Origin: Psychroflexus tropicus DSM 15496
GTDB lineage: Bacteria > Bacteroidota > Bacteroidia > Flavobacteriales > Flavobacteriaceae
DNA length: 64,000 nt
NCBI RefSeq assembly: GCF_000378765.1
Contig: NZ_KB905346.1
Location: forward strand, 62,001 to 126,000
Direction of reading: 5' to 3'
Both the position numbers and the translations under genes were made by a program. Below the pieces are notes generated by a model. That model was not told where the DNA came from. It saw only the letters and a list, made by a program, of their open reading frames with translations, and made no database searches. Positions 25,372 through 36,216 of the stretch are shown here, one piece after another (the stretch's first letter is position 1; every line of letters begins with the position of its first letter).

Positions 25372-25489
25372 TTTTTTGTTTATTTGAATTAGCCAAGCCA
25401 AAAATCAAAAAATAAAGTTAATCTCACAACTTAATTTGGGTTTATTTTAATATTTGGCTTGTTAAAAATTAACATGGAGGTAACATATT

Positions 25490-27139
25490 TTAGAAAAAAG
25501 ATGTAAAACTAATGTGGATTTTTGAATTAGAGAAAGTCGATTCTTGGTTTGTAGATACCGCGTTAGCTAAGACTAATCTAAATAATCCTCCTCTTGATCT
25601 CAAGCCTAGACCAATTCCATATCCTAAAATATTTTCGTTAAAATCATCCAGTTTATTTTCATAATTTCCAAAATCTACCACTGTATTAGCAAATAAATTG
25701 GAATCTAAAATGTATCGATACTCTGTTTGTAGCACAGCAAATCGGTTGGCAATAAGTGAATTTTCTGAAAATCCTCGAATCGAATTCACTCCGCCAAATC
25801 TGAATAATTCATTGTTAACATATCTATCTGAAATCAAATACTGACTGTTAATATTAACAAAAATCTTATTTCTTCTGTTGAGGCTGATGAGATGTTGGCC
25901 CGATAGCGATAATTTGTATTGCTCGGTCTCTTGTTCTGTCCTTCGTTTTCCAATTCCTCCTCTAATGGATAAAAAAGTATCTTCTTCCAAATTGGCTCTC
26001 GATCTAATTTTAATAAAATCAAATCCGATTTCATAAAAAATAGAATTGTAATTCTGAATATCAGGATTAGTGTTGCTTGACTCTATTTCCAGACTGGTAG
26101 AATTAGTCGACTCTACGCCAGCTAAAACACTCAGTTTTTCGTTGAGTTGATAATTTAGATTAACAGCCTGGGAGCTGTTTGAAAAAGCGGAGTCTCTCCT
26201 GAATAATCTAAGATTGGCGTTAAGACTTAAAGGGCTACTCAGGATGAAAGGGAGTTTGAGATTTCCTTCGAAAGTTTGCTGACCTATGCCGTCATTTTTA
26301 TAAACTATACTTAAGCGCTCTCCAAAATTGAGATTGTTAAGCAGAACGACATTAAGGTAGCCATTTAGTTGAAAGTCATCTTCTTCTGTACTTCCAAACC
26401 CAAGAAACCCATCAAAGCTATTGGATTTTACCTTTTCGAGGTATAAAAAAAGTTCAGTTGAGTCCTTTTGAAACAAGACTTCAGTTGGCTTTTTTACATT
26501 TACAAAAGGTATGTTGTTGAGTTGTTCTGTTTTGTCTTGAACTTCAGTTTCTACAAATGCCTCTCCAATTTTCAAATTTGAAAATCGCCTAATGTAGGTG
26601 TCCGATAGTTTGGGATAGCCTTTAATGGTGATTTTGTCTATTGTCCTTTTGTTACCGCGTTCTATAATTAAGTCGGCCCTCATGATATTGTGCTCTGATC
26701 TTATATTATTAAGAAAAGCCTTTCCAAAAGAGGAGCCTTGGTTTTGAAGTTTGATGATGATGAAATTCTGTAAGCTTGAGTAGTCGGTGAAGGCTATCTT
26801 GATGTTTTTGTCGAGTATCTGGGTTTTAGGGAGTAAATCAAAATCTTCTTCATTGACTCCTATATATAAGGAGTCAATTTTTTGATTGAGGTTGACAAAA
26901 ACTTTTAGCTTATAGTTTTGAAGCTCAACTTGATTGGTAAGAAAAGGATAGCCTGCTTCTCTTAAACTGTCTAGTTTAAAGTTCAAAAACTCCTTAGCAT
27001 CTTGAAGTGAAGAAAAATCAAATGTTTTATTTGTAGTTGTTAAATCTGCCTCAGTGTTCAAATCTAGTCTGATACTTTGAGACATCACTTGATGAGTTAA
27101 TGCAATGCAGAACAAAAACAAATAAAACGGTTTTAGCAT
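25490..27139 (-). CDS. BamA/TamA-like Omp85-family outer-membrane protein
   Basis: 549-residue protein with a signal peptide (MLKPFYLFLFCIALTHQVMS), one or more POTRA-like domains (about residues 75-230; DKITIKGYPKLSDTYIRRF is a typical POTRA start), and a C-terminal 16-strand-type barrel. The hallmark RGF motif is in FGGVNSIRGFSENSL (about residue 449), and the chain ends in FTSFF, a barrel signal. It is shorter than BamA itself, which has five POTRA domains. A role in inserting or exporting a specific outer-membrane or secreted protein is possible, and ShlB-like or TamA-like alternatives remain. It precedes SusC on the same strand with 118 bases between them. Confidence 0.85.
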   Translation of the reverse strand: MLKPFYLFLFCIALTHQVMSQSIRLDLNTEADLTTTNKTFDFSSLQDAKEFLNFKLDSLREAGYPFLTNQVELQNYKLKVFVNLNQKIDSLYIGVNEEDFDLLPKTQILDKNIKIAFTDYSSLQNFIIIKLQNQGSSFGKAFLNNIRSEHNIMRADLIIERGNKRTIDKITIKGYPKLSDTYIRRFSNLKIGEAFVETEVQDKTEQLNNIPFVNVKKPTEVLFQKDSTELFLYLEKVKSNSFDGFLGFGSTEEDDFQLNGYLNVVLLNNLNFGERLSIVYKNDGIGQQTFEGNLKLPFILSSPLSLNANLRLFRRDSAFSNSSQAVNLNYQLNEKLSVLAGVESTNSTSLEIESSNTNPDIQNYNSIFYEIGFDFIKIRSRANLEEDTFLSIRGGIGKRRTEQETEQYKLSLSGQHLISLNRRNKIFVNINSQYLISDRYVNNELFRFGGVNSIRGFSENSLIANRFAVLQTEYRYILDSNLFANTVVDFGNYENKLDDFNENILGYGIGLGLRSRGGLFRLVLANAVSTNQESTFSNSKIHISFTSFF

Positions 27140-27280
27140 ATAGTGTTGGTTGGTCTTATTTTTTCATAATTGTGTTTGTAAACGCTGATTTTTCTTTCAT
27201 ATTTCAATAATTGATGAAATGAGTTTCAATAAGGTAAGGGAAGCCTTTCTGTTATCTACTGAAAATTAATTGATTAATAT

Positions 27281-27310
27281 TTGTTTTTTATGATTAATTA
27301 TCTACATTTG
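27281..27310 (+). promoter_or_regulatory. Promoter of the ribosomal protein cluster
   Basis: TTG at 27281-27283, a 19-base spacer and TACATTTG at 27303-27310 form a full match to the flavobacterial promoter (TTG-N17-23-TAnnTTTG). The predicted start lies about 40 bases before the rpsL ATG. The rest of the 217-base divergent spacer to the Omp85-like gene shows no other feature. Confidence 0.8.
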
Positions 27311-27356
27311 CAAACCTTAAAAATAAGAGATTTTTTAAAACAATTTAAGTAAAACT

Positions 27357-27731
27357 ATGCCAACAATTTCACAGTTAGTAAGAAAAGGAAGACGCAAGAT
27401 GACTAAGAAGAGCAAATCGGCGGCTTTAGATTCTTGTCCTCAAAGACGTGGAGTTTGTACGCGAGTTTACACAACTACACCAAAAAAACCAAACTCAGCG
27501 ATGCGTAAAGTTGCTCGTGTGAGGTTGACTAATGGTAAGGAAGTAAACGCATACATTCCAGGTGAAGGACACAATCTACAGGAGCACTCGATAGTATTAG
27601 TTAGAGGCGGGAGAGTTAAAGATTTACCTGGTGTAAGGTACCATATTGTTCGTGGTGCTTTGGATACAGCAGGAGTAGAAGGTCGTCTACAACGTAGATC
27701 CAAGTATGGTGCAAAAAGACCTAAAAAATAA
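27357..27731 (+). CDS. rpsL: 30S ribosomal protein S12
   Basis: Decoding-centre protein of the small subunit, 124 residues, first gene of the str-S10-spc-alpha cluster. The universally conserved [13 protein letters not shown] and [11 protein letters not shown] segments are intact, with Lys at both classical streptomycin positions, so those resistance changes are absent. The leader is A-rich without a Shine-Dalgarno sequence. Confidence 0.99.
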   Translation: MPTISQLVRKGRRKMTKKSKSAALDSCPQRRGVCTRVYTTTPKKPNSAMRKVARVRLTNGKEVNAYIPGEGHNLQEHSIVLVRGGRVKDLPGVRYHIVRGALDTAGVEGRLQRRSKYGAKRPKK

Positions 27732-27750
27732 TCAGAGTTAAAGTAAAGAC

Positions 27751-28227
27751 ATGAGAAAAAGACAGGCCAAAAAACGTCCTTTATTACCAGATCCTAAATT
27801 TAACGATCAGTTAGTGACTAGATTCGTTAATATGATGATGTGGGACGGAAAAAAATCAATTGCTTTCAAAATCTTCTATGATGCGATGGATATCATTGAA
27901 GACAAAAAGCAGGACGACGAAAAATCTTCTCTAGAAATTTGGAAAGAAGGTTTATCTAATGTAATGCCTCACGTTGAAGTTAGAAGTAGACGAGTAGGTG
28001 GTGCTACATTTCAGATCCCTTCTCAAATTCGTCCAGATAGAAAGATTTCAATCGCTATGAAGTGGTTGATTAGTTATTCTAGAAAGAGAAACGAAAAAAC
28101 GATGGCAGCTAAACTGGCTGCAGAAGTAATGGCGGCTGCAAAAGAAGAAGGTGCAGCGGTTAAGAAGAGATTAGATACGCACAAGATGGCTGAAGCCAAC
28201 AAAGCATTTTCACATTTTAGATTCTAA
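27751..28227 (+). CDS. rpsG: 30S ribosomal protein S7
   Basis: Primary assembly protein of the 30S head, binding the 3' major domain of 16S rRNA. 158 residues. It begins MRKRQAKKR and shows the conserved [16 protein letters not shown] segment (about residues 76-91). It lies 19 bases after rpsL and 3 bases before fusA. Confidence 0.99.
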   Translation: MRKRQAKKRPLLPDPKFNDQLVTRFVNMMMWDGKKSIAFKIFYDAMDIIEDKKQDDEKSSLEIWKEGLSNVMPHVEVRSRRVGGATFQIPSQIRPDRKISIAMKWLISYSRKRNEKTMAAKLAAEVMAAAKEEGAAVKKRLDTHKMAEANKAFSHFRF

Positions 28228-28230
28228 ATA

Positions 28231-30339
28231 ATGGCACAAAGAGATTTAAAATTTACTAGAAATATTGGAATTGCCGCTCATATTGATGCTGGTAAAACAA
28301 CGACAACAGAGCGTATTCTTTATTATACTGGTATAAGTCACAAAATAGGAGAGGTTCATGATGGCGCTGCTACTATGGACTGGATGGAGCAAGAGCAGGA
28401 AAGAGGTATTACCATTACTTCTGCTGCGACACATTGTACATGGCCTTACAGAGATCACGAGTACATTGTTAATATTATCGATACTCCAGGACACGTTGAC
28501 TTCACTGTTGAAGTTGAGCGATCGCTAAGAGTACTTGATGGTGTTGTTGCCTTGTTTAGTGCAGTTGATGGTGTTGAGCCACAATCTGAAACCGTTTGGA
28601 GACAAGCTGATAAATATAAAGTGCCCCGTCTTGGTTTCGTTAATAAAATGGACAGACAAGGTGCTAATTTCTTTAACGTGTGCAAGCAGGTAAAAGAAAT
28701 GCTTGGTGGAAATCCAGTGCCACTTCAGGTTCCTATCGGAGATGAGATTGACTTTAAAGGTGTAGTAGACTTAATTTCTAAAAAAGCCATCATCTGGAAT
28801 GAAGAAGATTTCGGTATGACTTACGAAGAAATCGATATTCCTGCAGAACTTGAAGCTGACGTAACAAAATACAGAACTGAGCTTGTAGAGGCTGTTGCCG
28901 AGTATGATGAGGAGTTGATGGAGAAATTTTTCGAAGACGAAAATTCTATCACAGAAGATGAAATCATAGCTGCATTAAGAGCTGCTACTATCGATATGTC
29001 TATCATACCGATGATGTGTGGTTCTGCATTTAAAAATAAAGGTGTTCAGGCTATGCTTGATGCCGTAATGAGATATCTTCCATCTCCAGTAGACGTTGAA
29101 GCTATTGAAGGTGAAAACCCTCAAACTGGTGAGGTAGAAACACGTAAGCCGCATGTGGATTCTCCATTTTCTGCGCTTGCTTTTAAAATCGCAACCGATC
29201 CGTTCGTAGGGCGTTTGGCTTTCTTTAGATCATATTCTGGTAGATTAGAGGCTGGATCATATGTTCTTAATAACCGTTCTGGTAAAAAAGAGCGTATTTC
29301 TAGAATGTATCAGATGCACTCCAATAAACAAGAGCCAATCGAATTTATCGAAGCTGGAGATATTGGTGCAGCAGTTGGATTTAAAGACATTAAAACAGGC
29401 GATACGCTTACTGCATTAGACGCTCCTATCGTACTTGAATCTATGTCTTTCCCTGATCCTGTAATCGGTATTGCAGTGGAGCCTAAAACAAAAGCTGATG
29501 TTGAAAAACTTGGTGTTGCCTTAGGTAAGTTAGCTGAAGAAGATCCAACATTCCAGGTAAAAACTGATGATGCTTCAGGTCAAACTATTATTTCTGGTAT
29601 GGGTGAACTTCATATCGAAATCTTAGTGGATCGTTTAAAGCGTGAATTCAAAGTAGAGGTGAATGAAGGCGAACCTCAAGTAGAATATAAGGAAGCAGTA
29701 ACAAGATCTGCAGACCATAGAGAAGTGTATAAAAAACAATCTGGTGGTCGTGGTAAATTTGCTGATATAGTATTTGAAATGGGTCCTGTTGATGAAGATT
29801 TCGAAGGGCCAGGTTTACAATTTGTAGATCAGATCAAAGGCGGTCGAATTCCTAAAGAATTTGTTCCTTCTGTTGAAAAAGGATTCCAGGAAGCGATGAA
29901 AAATGGACCTTTAGCTGGATTTAGAATGGATACATTGAAAGTAACCTTAAAGGATGGGTCTTTTCACCCTGTGGATTCCGATCAATTATCGTTCGAACTT
30001 GCTGCTAAATTAGGTTTTAAAGCTGCTGCTAAAAGCGCAGGTGCTATTGTACTAGAACCAATCATGAAAGTAGAGGTGGTAACTCCAGAAGAAAACATGG
30101 GTGACATCGTTGGTGACTTGAACCGAAGAAGAGGTCAGGTAAACAACATGTCAGACAGATCTGGAGCCAAAATCATCAAAGCTGATGTGCCGCTATCTGA
30201 AATGTTTGGTTATGTGACTACTTTAAGAACATTATCTTCTGGTAGAGCGACCTCCACTATGGAATTTTTAAAATTTGAAGAAACACCAGCGAGCATTTCT
30301 GAGAAAGTAATCAAAAGTGCTAAAGGTTTAAACGAATAA
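28231..30339 (+). CDS. fusA: Elongation factor G
   Basis: Translocation GTPase, 702 residues. G1 is [12 protein letters not shown] (about residues 16-27), the switch II region DTPGHVDF is near 88-95, and NKMDRQGAN gives the guanine site near 142-150. Domain IV (about 485-610) includes [10 protein letters not shown], and domain V ends the chain. Unlike in enterobacteria, tuf does not follow: rpsJ starts 12 bases later, so str and S10 operons are joined. Only one fusA copy is present in the window. Confidence 0.99.
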   Translation: MAQRDLKFTRNIGIAAHIDAGKTTTTERILYYTGISHKIGEVHDGAATMDWMEQEQERGITITSAATHCTWPYRDHEYIVNIIDTPGHVDFTVEVERSLRVLDGVVALFSAVDGVEPQSETVWRQADKYKVPRLGFVNKMDRQGANFFNVCKQVKEMLGGNPVPLQVPIGDEIDFKGVVDLISKKAIIWNEEDFGMTYEEIDIPAELEADVTKYRTELVEAVAEYDEELMEKFFEDENSITEDEIIAALRAATIDMSIIPMMCGSAFKNKGVQAMLDAVMRYLPSPVDVEAIEGENPQTGEVETRKPHVDSPFSALAFKIATDPFVGRLAFFRSYSGRLEAGSYVLNNRSGKKERISRMYQMHSNKQEPIEFIEAGDIGAAVGFKDIKTGDTLTALDAPIVLESMSFPDPVIGIAVEPKTKADVEKLGVALGKLAEEDPTFQVKTDDASGQTIISGMGELHIEILVDRLKREFKVEVNEGEPQVEYKEAVTRSADHREVYKKQSGGRGKFADIVFEMGPVDEDFEGPGLQFVDQIKGGRIPKEFVPSVEKGFQEAMKNGPLAGFRMDTLKVTLKDGSFHPVDSDQLSFELAAKLGFKAAAKSAGAIVLEPIMKVEVVTPEENMGDIVGDLNRRRGQVNNMSDRSGAKIIKADVPLSEMFGYVTTLRTLSSGRATSTMEFLKFEETPASISEKVIKSAKGLNE

Positions 30340-30351
30340 TTAGAGCTTATT

Positions 30352-30657
30352 ATGAGTCAAAAAATAAGAATCAAACTAAAATCATACGACTACAACTTGG
30401 TAGACAAGTCTGCTGAGAAAATCGTAAAGACCGTAAAGACGACTGGTGCTGTAGTTACTGGACCAATTCCATTACCTACAAAACGTAAAATCTTTACTGT
30501 GTTGAGATCTCCTCACGTTAACAAAAAAGCTAGAGAGCAATTTCAATTAGACTCTTTCAAGAGATTACTTGATATCTATAGCTCTTCATCAAAAACAATT
30601 GATGCTTTGATGAAGCTTGAGTTGCCTAGCGGTGTAGAAGTAGAGATTAAAGTATAA
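30352..30657 (+). CDS. rpsJ: 30S ribosomal protein S10
   Basis: Head protein of the 30S subunit that also serves as NusE in transcription antitermination. 101 residues, with the conserved [24 protein letters not shown] ([16 protein letters not shown] near residues 44-59). It is followed by a 164-base structured spacer before rplC, the longest gap in the ribosomal cluster. Confidence 0.99.
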   Translation: MSQKIRIKLKSYDYNLVDKSAEKIVKTVKTTGAVVTGPIPLPTKRKIFTVLRSPHVNKKAREQFQLDSFKRLLDIYSSSSKTIDALMKLELPSGVEVEIKV

Positions 30658-30659
30658 GC

Positions 30660-30755
30660 AGATTCCCGTGAAAACGGGAATCTCAATAACATTCTCACGA
30701 GCTGAGAATAGACATGTCCCGAGCGTTTGTCGAGGGAAAAACGGAAGAAAAATAC
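30660..30755 (+). promoter_or_regulatory. Structured spacer between rpsJ and rplC, candidate cis-regulatory RNA
   Basis: Three consecutive hairpins precede the terminator. Hairpin 1 is a 10-bp perfect stem (30660-30669 with 30674-30683) closed by a GAAA tetraloop. Hairpin 2 is 7 bp (30691-30697 with 30703-30709). Hairpin 3 pairs 30717-30720 with 30734-30737 and then has opposed GA/GA bases that could form tandem sheared pairs. The segment 30748-30755 can pair with 30768-30775, competing with the terminator. In other bacteria, S10 operon leaders are controlled by ribosomal protein L4, so autoregulation is a fair hypothesis; nothing here proves it. Confidence 0.6.
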
Positions 30756-30792
30756 ATTCAGGACGAAGTATTTTTTGTCCTGAATTTTTTTT
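30756..30792 (+). terminator. Intrinsic terminator upstream of rplC
   Basis: Stem ATTCAGGAC (30756-30764) with GTCCTGAAT (30777-30785), 12-base loop, followed by eight T. It lies inside the ribosomal cluster, 30 bases before the rplC ATG, so it must be partial, regulated, or followed by a new promoter. Confidence 0.85.
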
Positions 30793-30821
30793 AAATAAAT
30801 AGTAATAATCAAAAATTAATT

Positions 30822-31436
30822 ATGTCTGGGTTAATAGGAAAAAAAATCGGCATGACTAGTCTCTTCGACGAGAACGGAAAAAACATTCCGTGTACTGTAA
30901 TAGAAGCTGGTCCATGTGTAGTTACCCAAGTCAGAACCAACGAGGTTGACGGGTATGAAGCGCTTCAACTTGGTTTCGATGACAAAACAGACAAAAATGC
31001 CACTAAAGCAGACTTAGGTCACTTTAAGAAAGCTGGTACTTCTGTCAAGCGTAAAGTCATGGAATTCCAAGGATTTAATGAAGAGTATAAGTTAGGTGAT
31101 GAAATCACTGTAGACTTATTCAAAGAAAACGAATTTGTAGACGTGAGTGCTACATCTAAAGGAAAAGGATTCCAAGGGGTTGTAAAACGTCATGGCTTTG
31201 CAGGTTCTGAGAGAACTCACGGACAGCAAAGTATGCTAAGAGCTCCTGGTTCTGTTGGTGCTGCCTCATATCCTGCTCGAATCTTCAAAGGAATGAAGAT
31301 GGGTGGACAAATGGGAAGTAAAAAAGTAAAAGTTCAAAATCTAAGAGTGTTGAAAGTGGTTCCAGAGAAGAACTTACTTGTGATCAAAGGATGTGTTCCT
31401 GGTCATAATAACACTTATGTAACTATTCAGAAGTAA
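30822..31436 (+). CDS. rplC: 50S ribosomal protein L3
   Basis: Early assembly protein of the large subunit with a loop reaching the peptidyl transferase centre. 204 residues, starting [12 protein letters not shown], with the conserved loop [23 protein letters not shown] (GSVGAASYP near residues 146-154). Its stop overlaps the rplD ATG by one base. Confidence 0.99.
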   Translation: MSGLIGKKIGMTSLFDENGKNIPCTVIEAGPCVVTQVRTNEVDGYEALQLGFDDKTDKNATKADLGHFKKAGTSVKRKVMEFQGFNEEYKLGDEITVDLFKENEFVDVSATSKGKGFQGVVKRHGFAGSERTHGQQSMLRAPGSVGAASYPARIFKGMKMGGQMGSKKVKVQNLRVLKVVPEKNLLVIKGCVPGHNNTYVTIQK

Positions 31437-32065
31437 TGAAAGTATCAGTTTTAGATATAAAAGGAAAAGAAACAGGTAGAGAGGTCGAACTTTCTGAATC
31501 TGTTTTTGGATTGGAACCTAATGATCATGTGGTTTATCTTGATGTTAAGCAGCACTTAGCAAATAAGCGTCAAGGAACTCACAAAGCTAAAGAAAGAGCT
31601 GAAATCGTTGGTAGTACAAGAAAGATAAAGAAACAAAAGGGTACAGGTACCGCACGTGCTGGAAGTATCAAATCTCCAATTTTTAAAGGTGGTGGTAGAG
31701 TTTTCGGTCCAAGACCAAGAGATTACCATTTCAAGCTCAATAAAAAGTTGAAGAGATTGGCTAGGAAAACAGTACTGTCTCAGAAATTTAAAAACGATCA
31801 ATTGATGATTGTTGAAGATTTCGGATTCGACGCTCCTAAAACAAAGGATTTTTTAAATGTTCTTGATAATCTGAACATTAGAGATAAAAAATCACTCCTT
31901 GTCTTGGATGAGTCGAATAAAAACGTATATTTGTCGTCCCGTAATTTGAAATTTGCAAATGTTGTAAATGTCTCGGAATTAAACACTTACAATATATTAA
32001 ACAGCAATGTTTTATTGATTTCAGAAAGCAGATTAGAAGAATTACAAAATAATCTCAACAAATAG
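31436..32065 (+). CDS. rplD: 50S ribosomal protein L4
   Basis: Large-subunit protein lining the exit tunnel, also the autoregulator of the S10 operon in E. coli. 209 residues. The tunnel loop is represented by [23 protein letters not shown] (GTGTARAGS near residues 66-74). Translation is probably coupled to rplC through the TAATG overlap. It is the obvious candidate to bind the structured rpsJ-rplC spacer. Confidence 0.99.
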   Translation: MKVSVLDIKGKETGREVELSESVFGLEPNDHVVYLDVKQHLANKRQGTHKAKERAEIVGSTRKIKKQKGTGTARAGSIKSPIFKGGGRVFGPRPRDYHFKLNKKLKRLARKTVLSQKFKNDQLMIVEDFGFDAPKTKDFLNVLDNLNIRDKKSLLVLDESNKNVYLSSRNLKFANVVNVSELNTYNILNSNVLLISESRLEELQNNLNK

Positions 32066-32070
32066 AAGCT

Positions 32071-32361
32071 ATGAGCATTTTGGTAAAACCAATTATTACA
32101 GAGAAAGCAACAAATGATAGCGAACTAAGAAACGCGTTTTCATTTGTCGTAGATCGTAATGCCAACAAAATCCAAATTAAGGAGGCTGTTGAGTCTGCTT
32201 ATGGCGTTACGGTGGAAGGAGTACGCACATTGAATGTGATTCCAAAAATTAAATCTCGATACACGAAAACGGGAATGGTGACTGGAAAAACTTCGGCGTA
32301 TAAAAAAGCTATTATAAAAGTAGCTGAAGGAGAAACAATTGATTTGTATAGTAATCTATAA
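32071..32361 (+). CDS. rplW: 50S ribosomal protein L23
   Basis: Binds 23S rRNA at the exit tunnel and docks trigger factor and signal recognition particle. 96 residues, starting with MSILVKPIITEKAT and containing NKIQIKEAVESAYGVTV. It is in tight order between rplD and rplB. Confidence 0.99.
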   Translation: MSILVKPIITEKATNDSELRNAFSFVVDRNANKIQIKEAVESAYGVTVEGVRTLNVIPKIKSRYTKTGMVTGKTSAYKKAIIKVAEGETIDLYSNL

Positions 32362-32370
32362 GCTTAAAAC

Positions 32371-33198
32371 ATGTCGGTTAAAAAATTAAAACCAAATACA
32401 CCAGGACAGCGATTTAAGATAGCTAATGGTTTTGATGCCATTACAGCTAGCAAGCCGGAGAAATCTTTGCTTACCTCTCGCAAACGTTCAGGTGGACGAA
32501 ATAACTCGGGTAAAATGACCATGCGCTACATTGGTGGTGGTCACAAGAAGCGTTACAGAATCATCGACTTCAAAAGAGATAAGAAAGATATCCAAGCTGA
32601 AGTCATGACTGTAGAGTATGATCCTAATAGAACAGCATTTATTGCTCTATTAAAGTATGATGATGGAGAGAAGAGATATATTATTGCACCAAGCGGTATT
32701 CAGGTTGGTCAAAAAATAGTATCAGGTTCTTCACAGGTACCAACTGAAATTGGTAATGCTATGCCATTATCACAAATTCCTTTCGGTACTATCATTTCTT
32801 GTGTTGAGTTAAGACCAGAGCAAGGAGCCGTAATGGCTAGAAGTGCTGGTACTTTTGCTCAGCTAATGGCTAAGGAAGGTAAATATGTTACCATCAAGCT
32901 ACCTTCTGGAGAAACTAGAATGGTATTAGCGACTTGTATTGCAACTGTGGGTGCTGTTTCAAATAGTGACCATCAGTTAACGATATCTGGTAAAGCTGGT
33001 AGAAGTAGATGGTTAGGTAGAAGACCTAGAACTAGACCTGTAGTGATGAACCCAGTAGATCACCCAATGGGTGGTGGTGAAGGTAAGTCTTCAGGTGGTC
33101 ATCCAAGATCTAGAAACGGAATACCTGCTAAAGGTTATAAAACACGTTCTAAAACTAAGTCTAGTAATAAGCACATTATAGAGCGTAAAAAGAAATAA
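32371..33198 (+). CDS. rplB: 50S ribosomal protein L2
   Basis: Core protein near the peptidyl transferase centre, 275 residues. The C-terminal [20 protein letters not shown] (first 20 residues of the segment) contains the conserved His needed for activity. [16 protein letters not shown] lies in the middle. It is 3 bases from rpsS. Confidence 0.99.
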   Translation: MSVKKLKPNTPGQRFKIANGFDAITASKPEKSLLTSRKRSGGRNNSGKMTMRYIGGGHKKRYRIIDFKRDKKDIQAEVMTVEYDPNRTAFIALLKYDDGEKRYIIAPSGIQVGQKIVSGSSQVPTEIGNAMPLSQIPFGTIISCVELRPEQGAVMARSAGTFAQLMAKEGKYVTIKLPSGETRMVLATCIATVGAVSNSDHQLTISGKAGRSRWLGRRPRTRPVVMNPVDHPMGGGEGKSSGGHPRSRNGIPAKGYKTRSKTKSSNKHIIERKKK

Positions 33199-33201
33199 GA
33201 T

Positions 33202-33480
33202 ATGGCACGTTCATTAAAAAAAGGACCTTTTGTCCATTATAAATTAGATAGAAAAGTAGCTCAAAACCTTGATTCAGGTAAGAAATCTGTGATCAAAACA
33301 TGGTCTAGAGCTTCTACAATTACTCCAGATTTCGTGGGTCAGACCTTCGGAGTGCACAATGGAAGACAATTTGTTCCAGTTTTTGTAACAGAAAACATGG
33401 TAGGGCATAAACTTGGAGAGTTTTCTCCAACACGTACTTTCAGAGGTCACCAGGGTTCCAAGAATAAAGGAAAAAAATAA
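33202..33480 (+). CDS. rpsS: 30S ribosomal protein S19
   Basis: Head protein of the small subunit that contacts the A-site finger. 92 residues, starting [11 protein letters not shown], with [18 protein letters not shown] near residues 65-82. It lies in the S10 gene order. Confidence 0.99.
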   Translation: MARSLKKGPFVHYKLDRKVAQNLDSGKKSVIKTWSRASTITPDFVGQTFGVHNGRQFVPVFVTENMVGHKLGEFSPTRTFRGHQGSKNKGKK

Positions 33481-33487
33481 TTGAACA

Positions 33488-33895
33488 ATGGGAGTAAGAA
33501 AAAGAAATAGAGCAGAAATGCTCAAAGAACAGAAAAGTCAACTTGCTATTGCAAAATTGAACAACTGTCCAACCTCACCACGTAAAATGAGACTTGTTGC
33601 TGATTTAGTGAGAGGAAAGGACGTAGCTCATGCATTGCAAATCTTGAAGTTTAGTACTAAAGCTGCTTCAGGTCGATTAGAAAAATTATTGCTTTCTGCT
33701 ATTTCAAATTGGCAAGCAAAGAATGAAGATTCTGACCTCGAACAAGCTGGCGTTTTTATAAAAGAAATAAAAGTAGATAGTGGAAGTATGTTGAAGCGTT
33801 TACGTCCAGCACCACAAGGTCGTGCACATAGAATACGTAAGCGTTCTAATCACGTCACTATGATACTAGGAGAAAAAAATAACACTGAAAGCTAG
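33488..33895 (+). CDS. rplV: 50S ribosomal protein L22
   Basis: Tunnel-lining protein that binds all domains of 23S rRNA. 135 residues, with PTSPRKMRLVADLVRGKDV near 28-46 and the tip loop RPAPQGRAHRIRKRSNHVTM near 105-124. It carries a short N-terminal extension (MGVRKRNRAEMLKEQ) compared with E. coli. Confidence 0.99.
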   Translation: MGVRKRNRAEMLKEQKSQLAIAKLNNCPTSPRKMRLVADLVRGKDVAHALQILKFSTKAASGRLEKLLLSAISNWQAKNEDSDLEQAGVFIKEIKVDSGSMLKRLRPAPQGRAHRIRKRSNHVTMILGEKNNTES

Positions 33896-33902
33896 ATAGA
33901 CT

Positions 33903-34613
33903 ATGGGACAAAAAACAAATCCAATCGGCAATAGACTTGGTATCATTAAAGGATGGGAATCCAATTGGTACGGAGGAAACGATTACGGTGATAATCTTGC
34001 AGAAGATCACAAGATTAGAAAGTATATCCATGCTCGTTTAGCTAAAGCCAGTGTTTCGCGCGTAATTATTGAGCGTACGCTTAAACTTGTAACCGTTACT
34101 ATCACTACTGCCAGACCAGGTATTATTATCGGGAAAGGTGGCCAAGAGGTAGACAAGTTGAAAGAAGAGCTCAAAAAAATTACGGATAAGGAAGTTCAGG
34201 TTAATATCTTTGAAATCAAAAGACCCGAATTAGATGCGCATCTTGTTGCTACCAGTGTGGCAAGACAAGTTGAAAACAGGATTTCTTATAGGAGAGCTAC
34301 TAAGATGGCTATCGCGGCAGCTATGAGAATGAATGCTGAGGGAATTAAGATTCAGGTATCTGGACGTTTGAACGGAGCTGAAATGGCCCGTGTAGAGACT
34401 TATAAAGAAGGACGTATTCCTTTGTCTACATTTAGAGCAGATATTGATTACGCTTTGGTAGAATCTCACACTACTTACGGTAGATTGGGTATCAAAGTAT
34501 GGATCATGAAAGGCGAAGTTTATGGAAAAAGAGAGTTATCTCCATTAGTTGGCCTAGCAAAGAATGAAAGTAAAGGAAAAGCGAGACGACCTAAAGCACG
34601 TCGTAGAAAATAA
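33903..34613 (+). CDS. rpsC: 30S ribosomal protein S3
   Basis: Forms part of the mRNA entry site and helicase. 236 residues. The N-terminal KH domain has [19 protein letters not shown] (GKGG near residue 79), and the C-terminal half has [21 protein letters not shown] basic tail ([13 protein letters not shown]) ends the chain. Confidence 0.99.
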   Translation: MGQKTNPIGNRLGIIKGWESNWYGGNDYGDNLAEDHKIRKYIHARLAKASVSRVIIERTLKLVTVTITTARPGIIIGKGGQEVDKLKEELKKITDKEVQVNIFEIKRPELDAHLVATSVARQVENRISYRRATKMAIAAAMRMNAEGIKIQVSGRLNGAEMARVETYKEGRIPLSTFRADIDYALVESHTTYGRLGIKVWIMKGEVYGKRELSPLVGLAKNESKGKARRPKARRRK

Positions 34614-34635
34614 TCATTAAAGATTAAGATAAGAG

Positions 34636-35055
34636 ATGTTACAGCCTAAAAGAACAAAATTTCGTAAGCAGCAAAAGGGACGTATGAAAGGTATGTCGCA
34701 AAGAGGGCACAGACTTTCAAATGGAACTTTTGGAATCAAATCTTTAGATTCTTCTTTTGTTACTGCAAGACAAATTGAGGCTGCACGTATCGCAGCAACG
34801 CGTTACATGAAAAGGGAAGGTTCTATCTGGATTAAAATATTTCCAGACAAACCTATCACCAAGAAGCCTCTTGAAGTCCGTATGGGTAAAGGTAAAGGTT
34901 CAGTAGAGTATTGGGCAGCTGTTGTAAAGCCAGGTCGTATTTTATTTGAAATTGGAGGTGTTCCTCAAAGTGTTGCAAAAGAAGCACTTAGATTGGCAGC
35001 CCAAAAATTACCTGTTAAAACAAAATTTATAGTCGCTAGAGATTATCAAGAATAA
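34636..35055 (+). CDS. rplP: 50S ribosomal protein L16
   Basis: Contacts A-site tRNA and is needed for late assembly of the 50S subunit. 139 residues, starting [19 protein letters not shown], with [20 protein letters not shown] near residues 82-101. Confidence 0.99.
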   Translation: MLQPKRTKFRKQQKGRMKGMSQRGHRLSNGTFGIKSLDSSFVTARQIEAARIAATRYMKREGSIWIKIFPDKPITKKPLEVRMGKGKGSVEYWAAVVKPGRILFEIGGVPQSVAKEALRLAAQKLPVKTKFIVARDYQE

Positions 35056-35061
35056 ATAAAG

Positions 35062-35253
35062 ATGAGACAATCTGAAGTAAAAGAGCTTTCGGTAGAAGAA
35101 TTGCACGAAGAGTTAACAAATCACCAGACAAAATTGTCCGATTTGAAGATGACTCACGTCCTTTCTCCTTTAGAAAACCCTTCTGAAATTAAAAAAGTTA
35201 GAAGATCAATTGCGAGAATCGCTACCGAAATCAATAAAAGAGAATTAGATTAA
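35062..35253 (+). CDS. rpmC: 50S ribosomal protein L29
   Basis: Small helical protein next to L23 at the tunnel exit. 63 residues, two helices with [19 protein letters not shown] and [18 protein letters not shown]. It is between rplP and rpsQ in the canonical order. Confidence 0.98.
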   Translation: MRQSEVKELSVEELHEELTNHQTKLSDLKMTHVLSPLENPSEIKKVRRSIARIATEINKRELD

Positions 35254-35264
35254 TTCTACTTACA

Positions 35265-35522
35265 ATGGAAAAAAGAAATTTAAGAAAAGAACGTATCGGT
35301 GTTGTGACAAGCAACAAAATGGACAAGTCCATTGTCGTTTCTGAAGTCAAAAAAATTAAGCATCCAATGTATGGTAAGTTCGTTTTAAAAACGAAAAAAT
35401 ACGTTGCGCATGATGAAAAAAATGACTGCAATGACGGAGATACAGTAAGAATTATGGAAACTCGACCTCTTAGCAAGACAAAACGCTGGAGATTGGTTGA
35501 TATAATTGAAAGAGCTAAATAA
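35265..35522 (+). CDS. rpsQ: 30S ribosomal protein S17
   Basis: Primary 16S rRNA-binding protein of OB fold. 85 residues, with [16 protein letters not shown] near 11-26 and the late [15 protein letters not shown] segment. It ends 2 bases before rplN. Confidence 0.99.
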   Translation: MEKRNLRKERIGVVTSNKMDKSIVVSEVKKIKHPMYGKFVLKTKKYVAHDEKNDCNDGDTVRIMETRPLSKTKRWRLVDIIERAK

Positions 35523-35524
35523 TT

Positions 35525-35893
35525 ATGGTACAACAAGAATCAAGATTAAGAGTAGCAGACAATACTGGTGCAAAATCAGTTTTAGTTATTCGTGTCCTTG
35601 GAGGAACGAATAGAAGATATGCTTCGGTTGGCGATAAAGTTGTAGTCAGCGTTAAAGAAGCTACTCCTAATGGTAACATAAAAAAAGGTGCTGTATCTAC
35701 AGCTGTAGTGGTTAGAACAAGTAAAGAGGTAAGACGTCCAGATGGATCTTACATCCGCTTTGATGATAACGCCTGTGTTTTATTGAACCCAACAGGAGAA
35801 ATGAGAGGTACACGTGTATTTGGACCAGTTGCCAAAGAACTTCGTGAAAATCAGTTTATGAAAATTGTTTCACTTGCACCAGAGGTGCTTTAA
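35525..35893 (+). CDS. rplN: 50S ribosomal protein L14
   Basis: Interface protein of the large subunit, 122 residues. It shows [19 protein letters not shown] near residues 9-27 and a conserved end [14 protein letters not shown]. Very high conservation; no odd features. Confidence 0.99.
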   Translation: MVQQESRLRVADNTGAKSVLVIRVLGGTNRRYASVGDKVVVSVKEATPNGNIKKGAVSTAVVVRTSKEVRRPDGSYIRFDDNACVLLNPTGEMRGTRVFGPVAKELRENQFMKIVSLAPEVL

Positions 35894-35902
35894 TCTATCA
35901 CT

Positions 35903-36214
35903 ATGAAAAGAAGTAGAATTAAAAAAGGTGATCAGGTAAGAGTCATTGCTGGCGATCATAAAGGACAAGAAGGCAAAGTATTAGATATACTTGTAAAGAA
36001 AGATAAGGCGATCGTTGAAGAAATCAACATGATTTCAAAACACCAGAAGCCTTCAGCAACAAATCCACAAGGTGGAATTACTAAAAAAGAAGCTCCTATT
36101 CATATTTCTAATCTTTCACTTATCACAAAAGATGGTAAGACGACAAGGTTAGGAACTAAAGTAGAAGACGGTAAAAAGGTAAGAGTTGCTAAGAAAACTA
36201 ATGAAGTGATTTAA
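35903..36214 (+). CDS. rplX: 50S ribosomal protein L24
   Basis: Assembly-initiator protein of the large subunit with a KOW motif ([20 protein letters not shown], residues 8-27). 103 residues. It lies 3 bases before rplE. Confidence 0.99.
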   Translation: MKRSRIKKGDQVRVIAGDHKGQEGKVLDILVKKDKAIVEEINMISKHQKPSATNPQGGITKKEAPIHISNLSLITKDGKTTRLGTKVEDGKKVRVAKKTNEVI

Positions 36215-36216
36215 TT

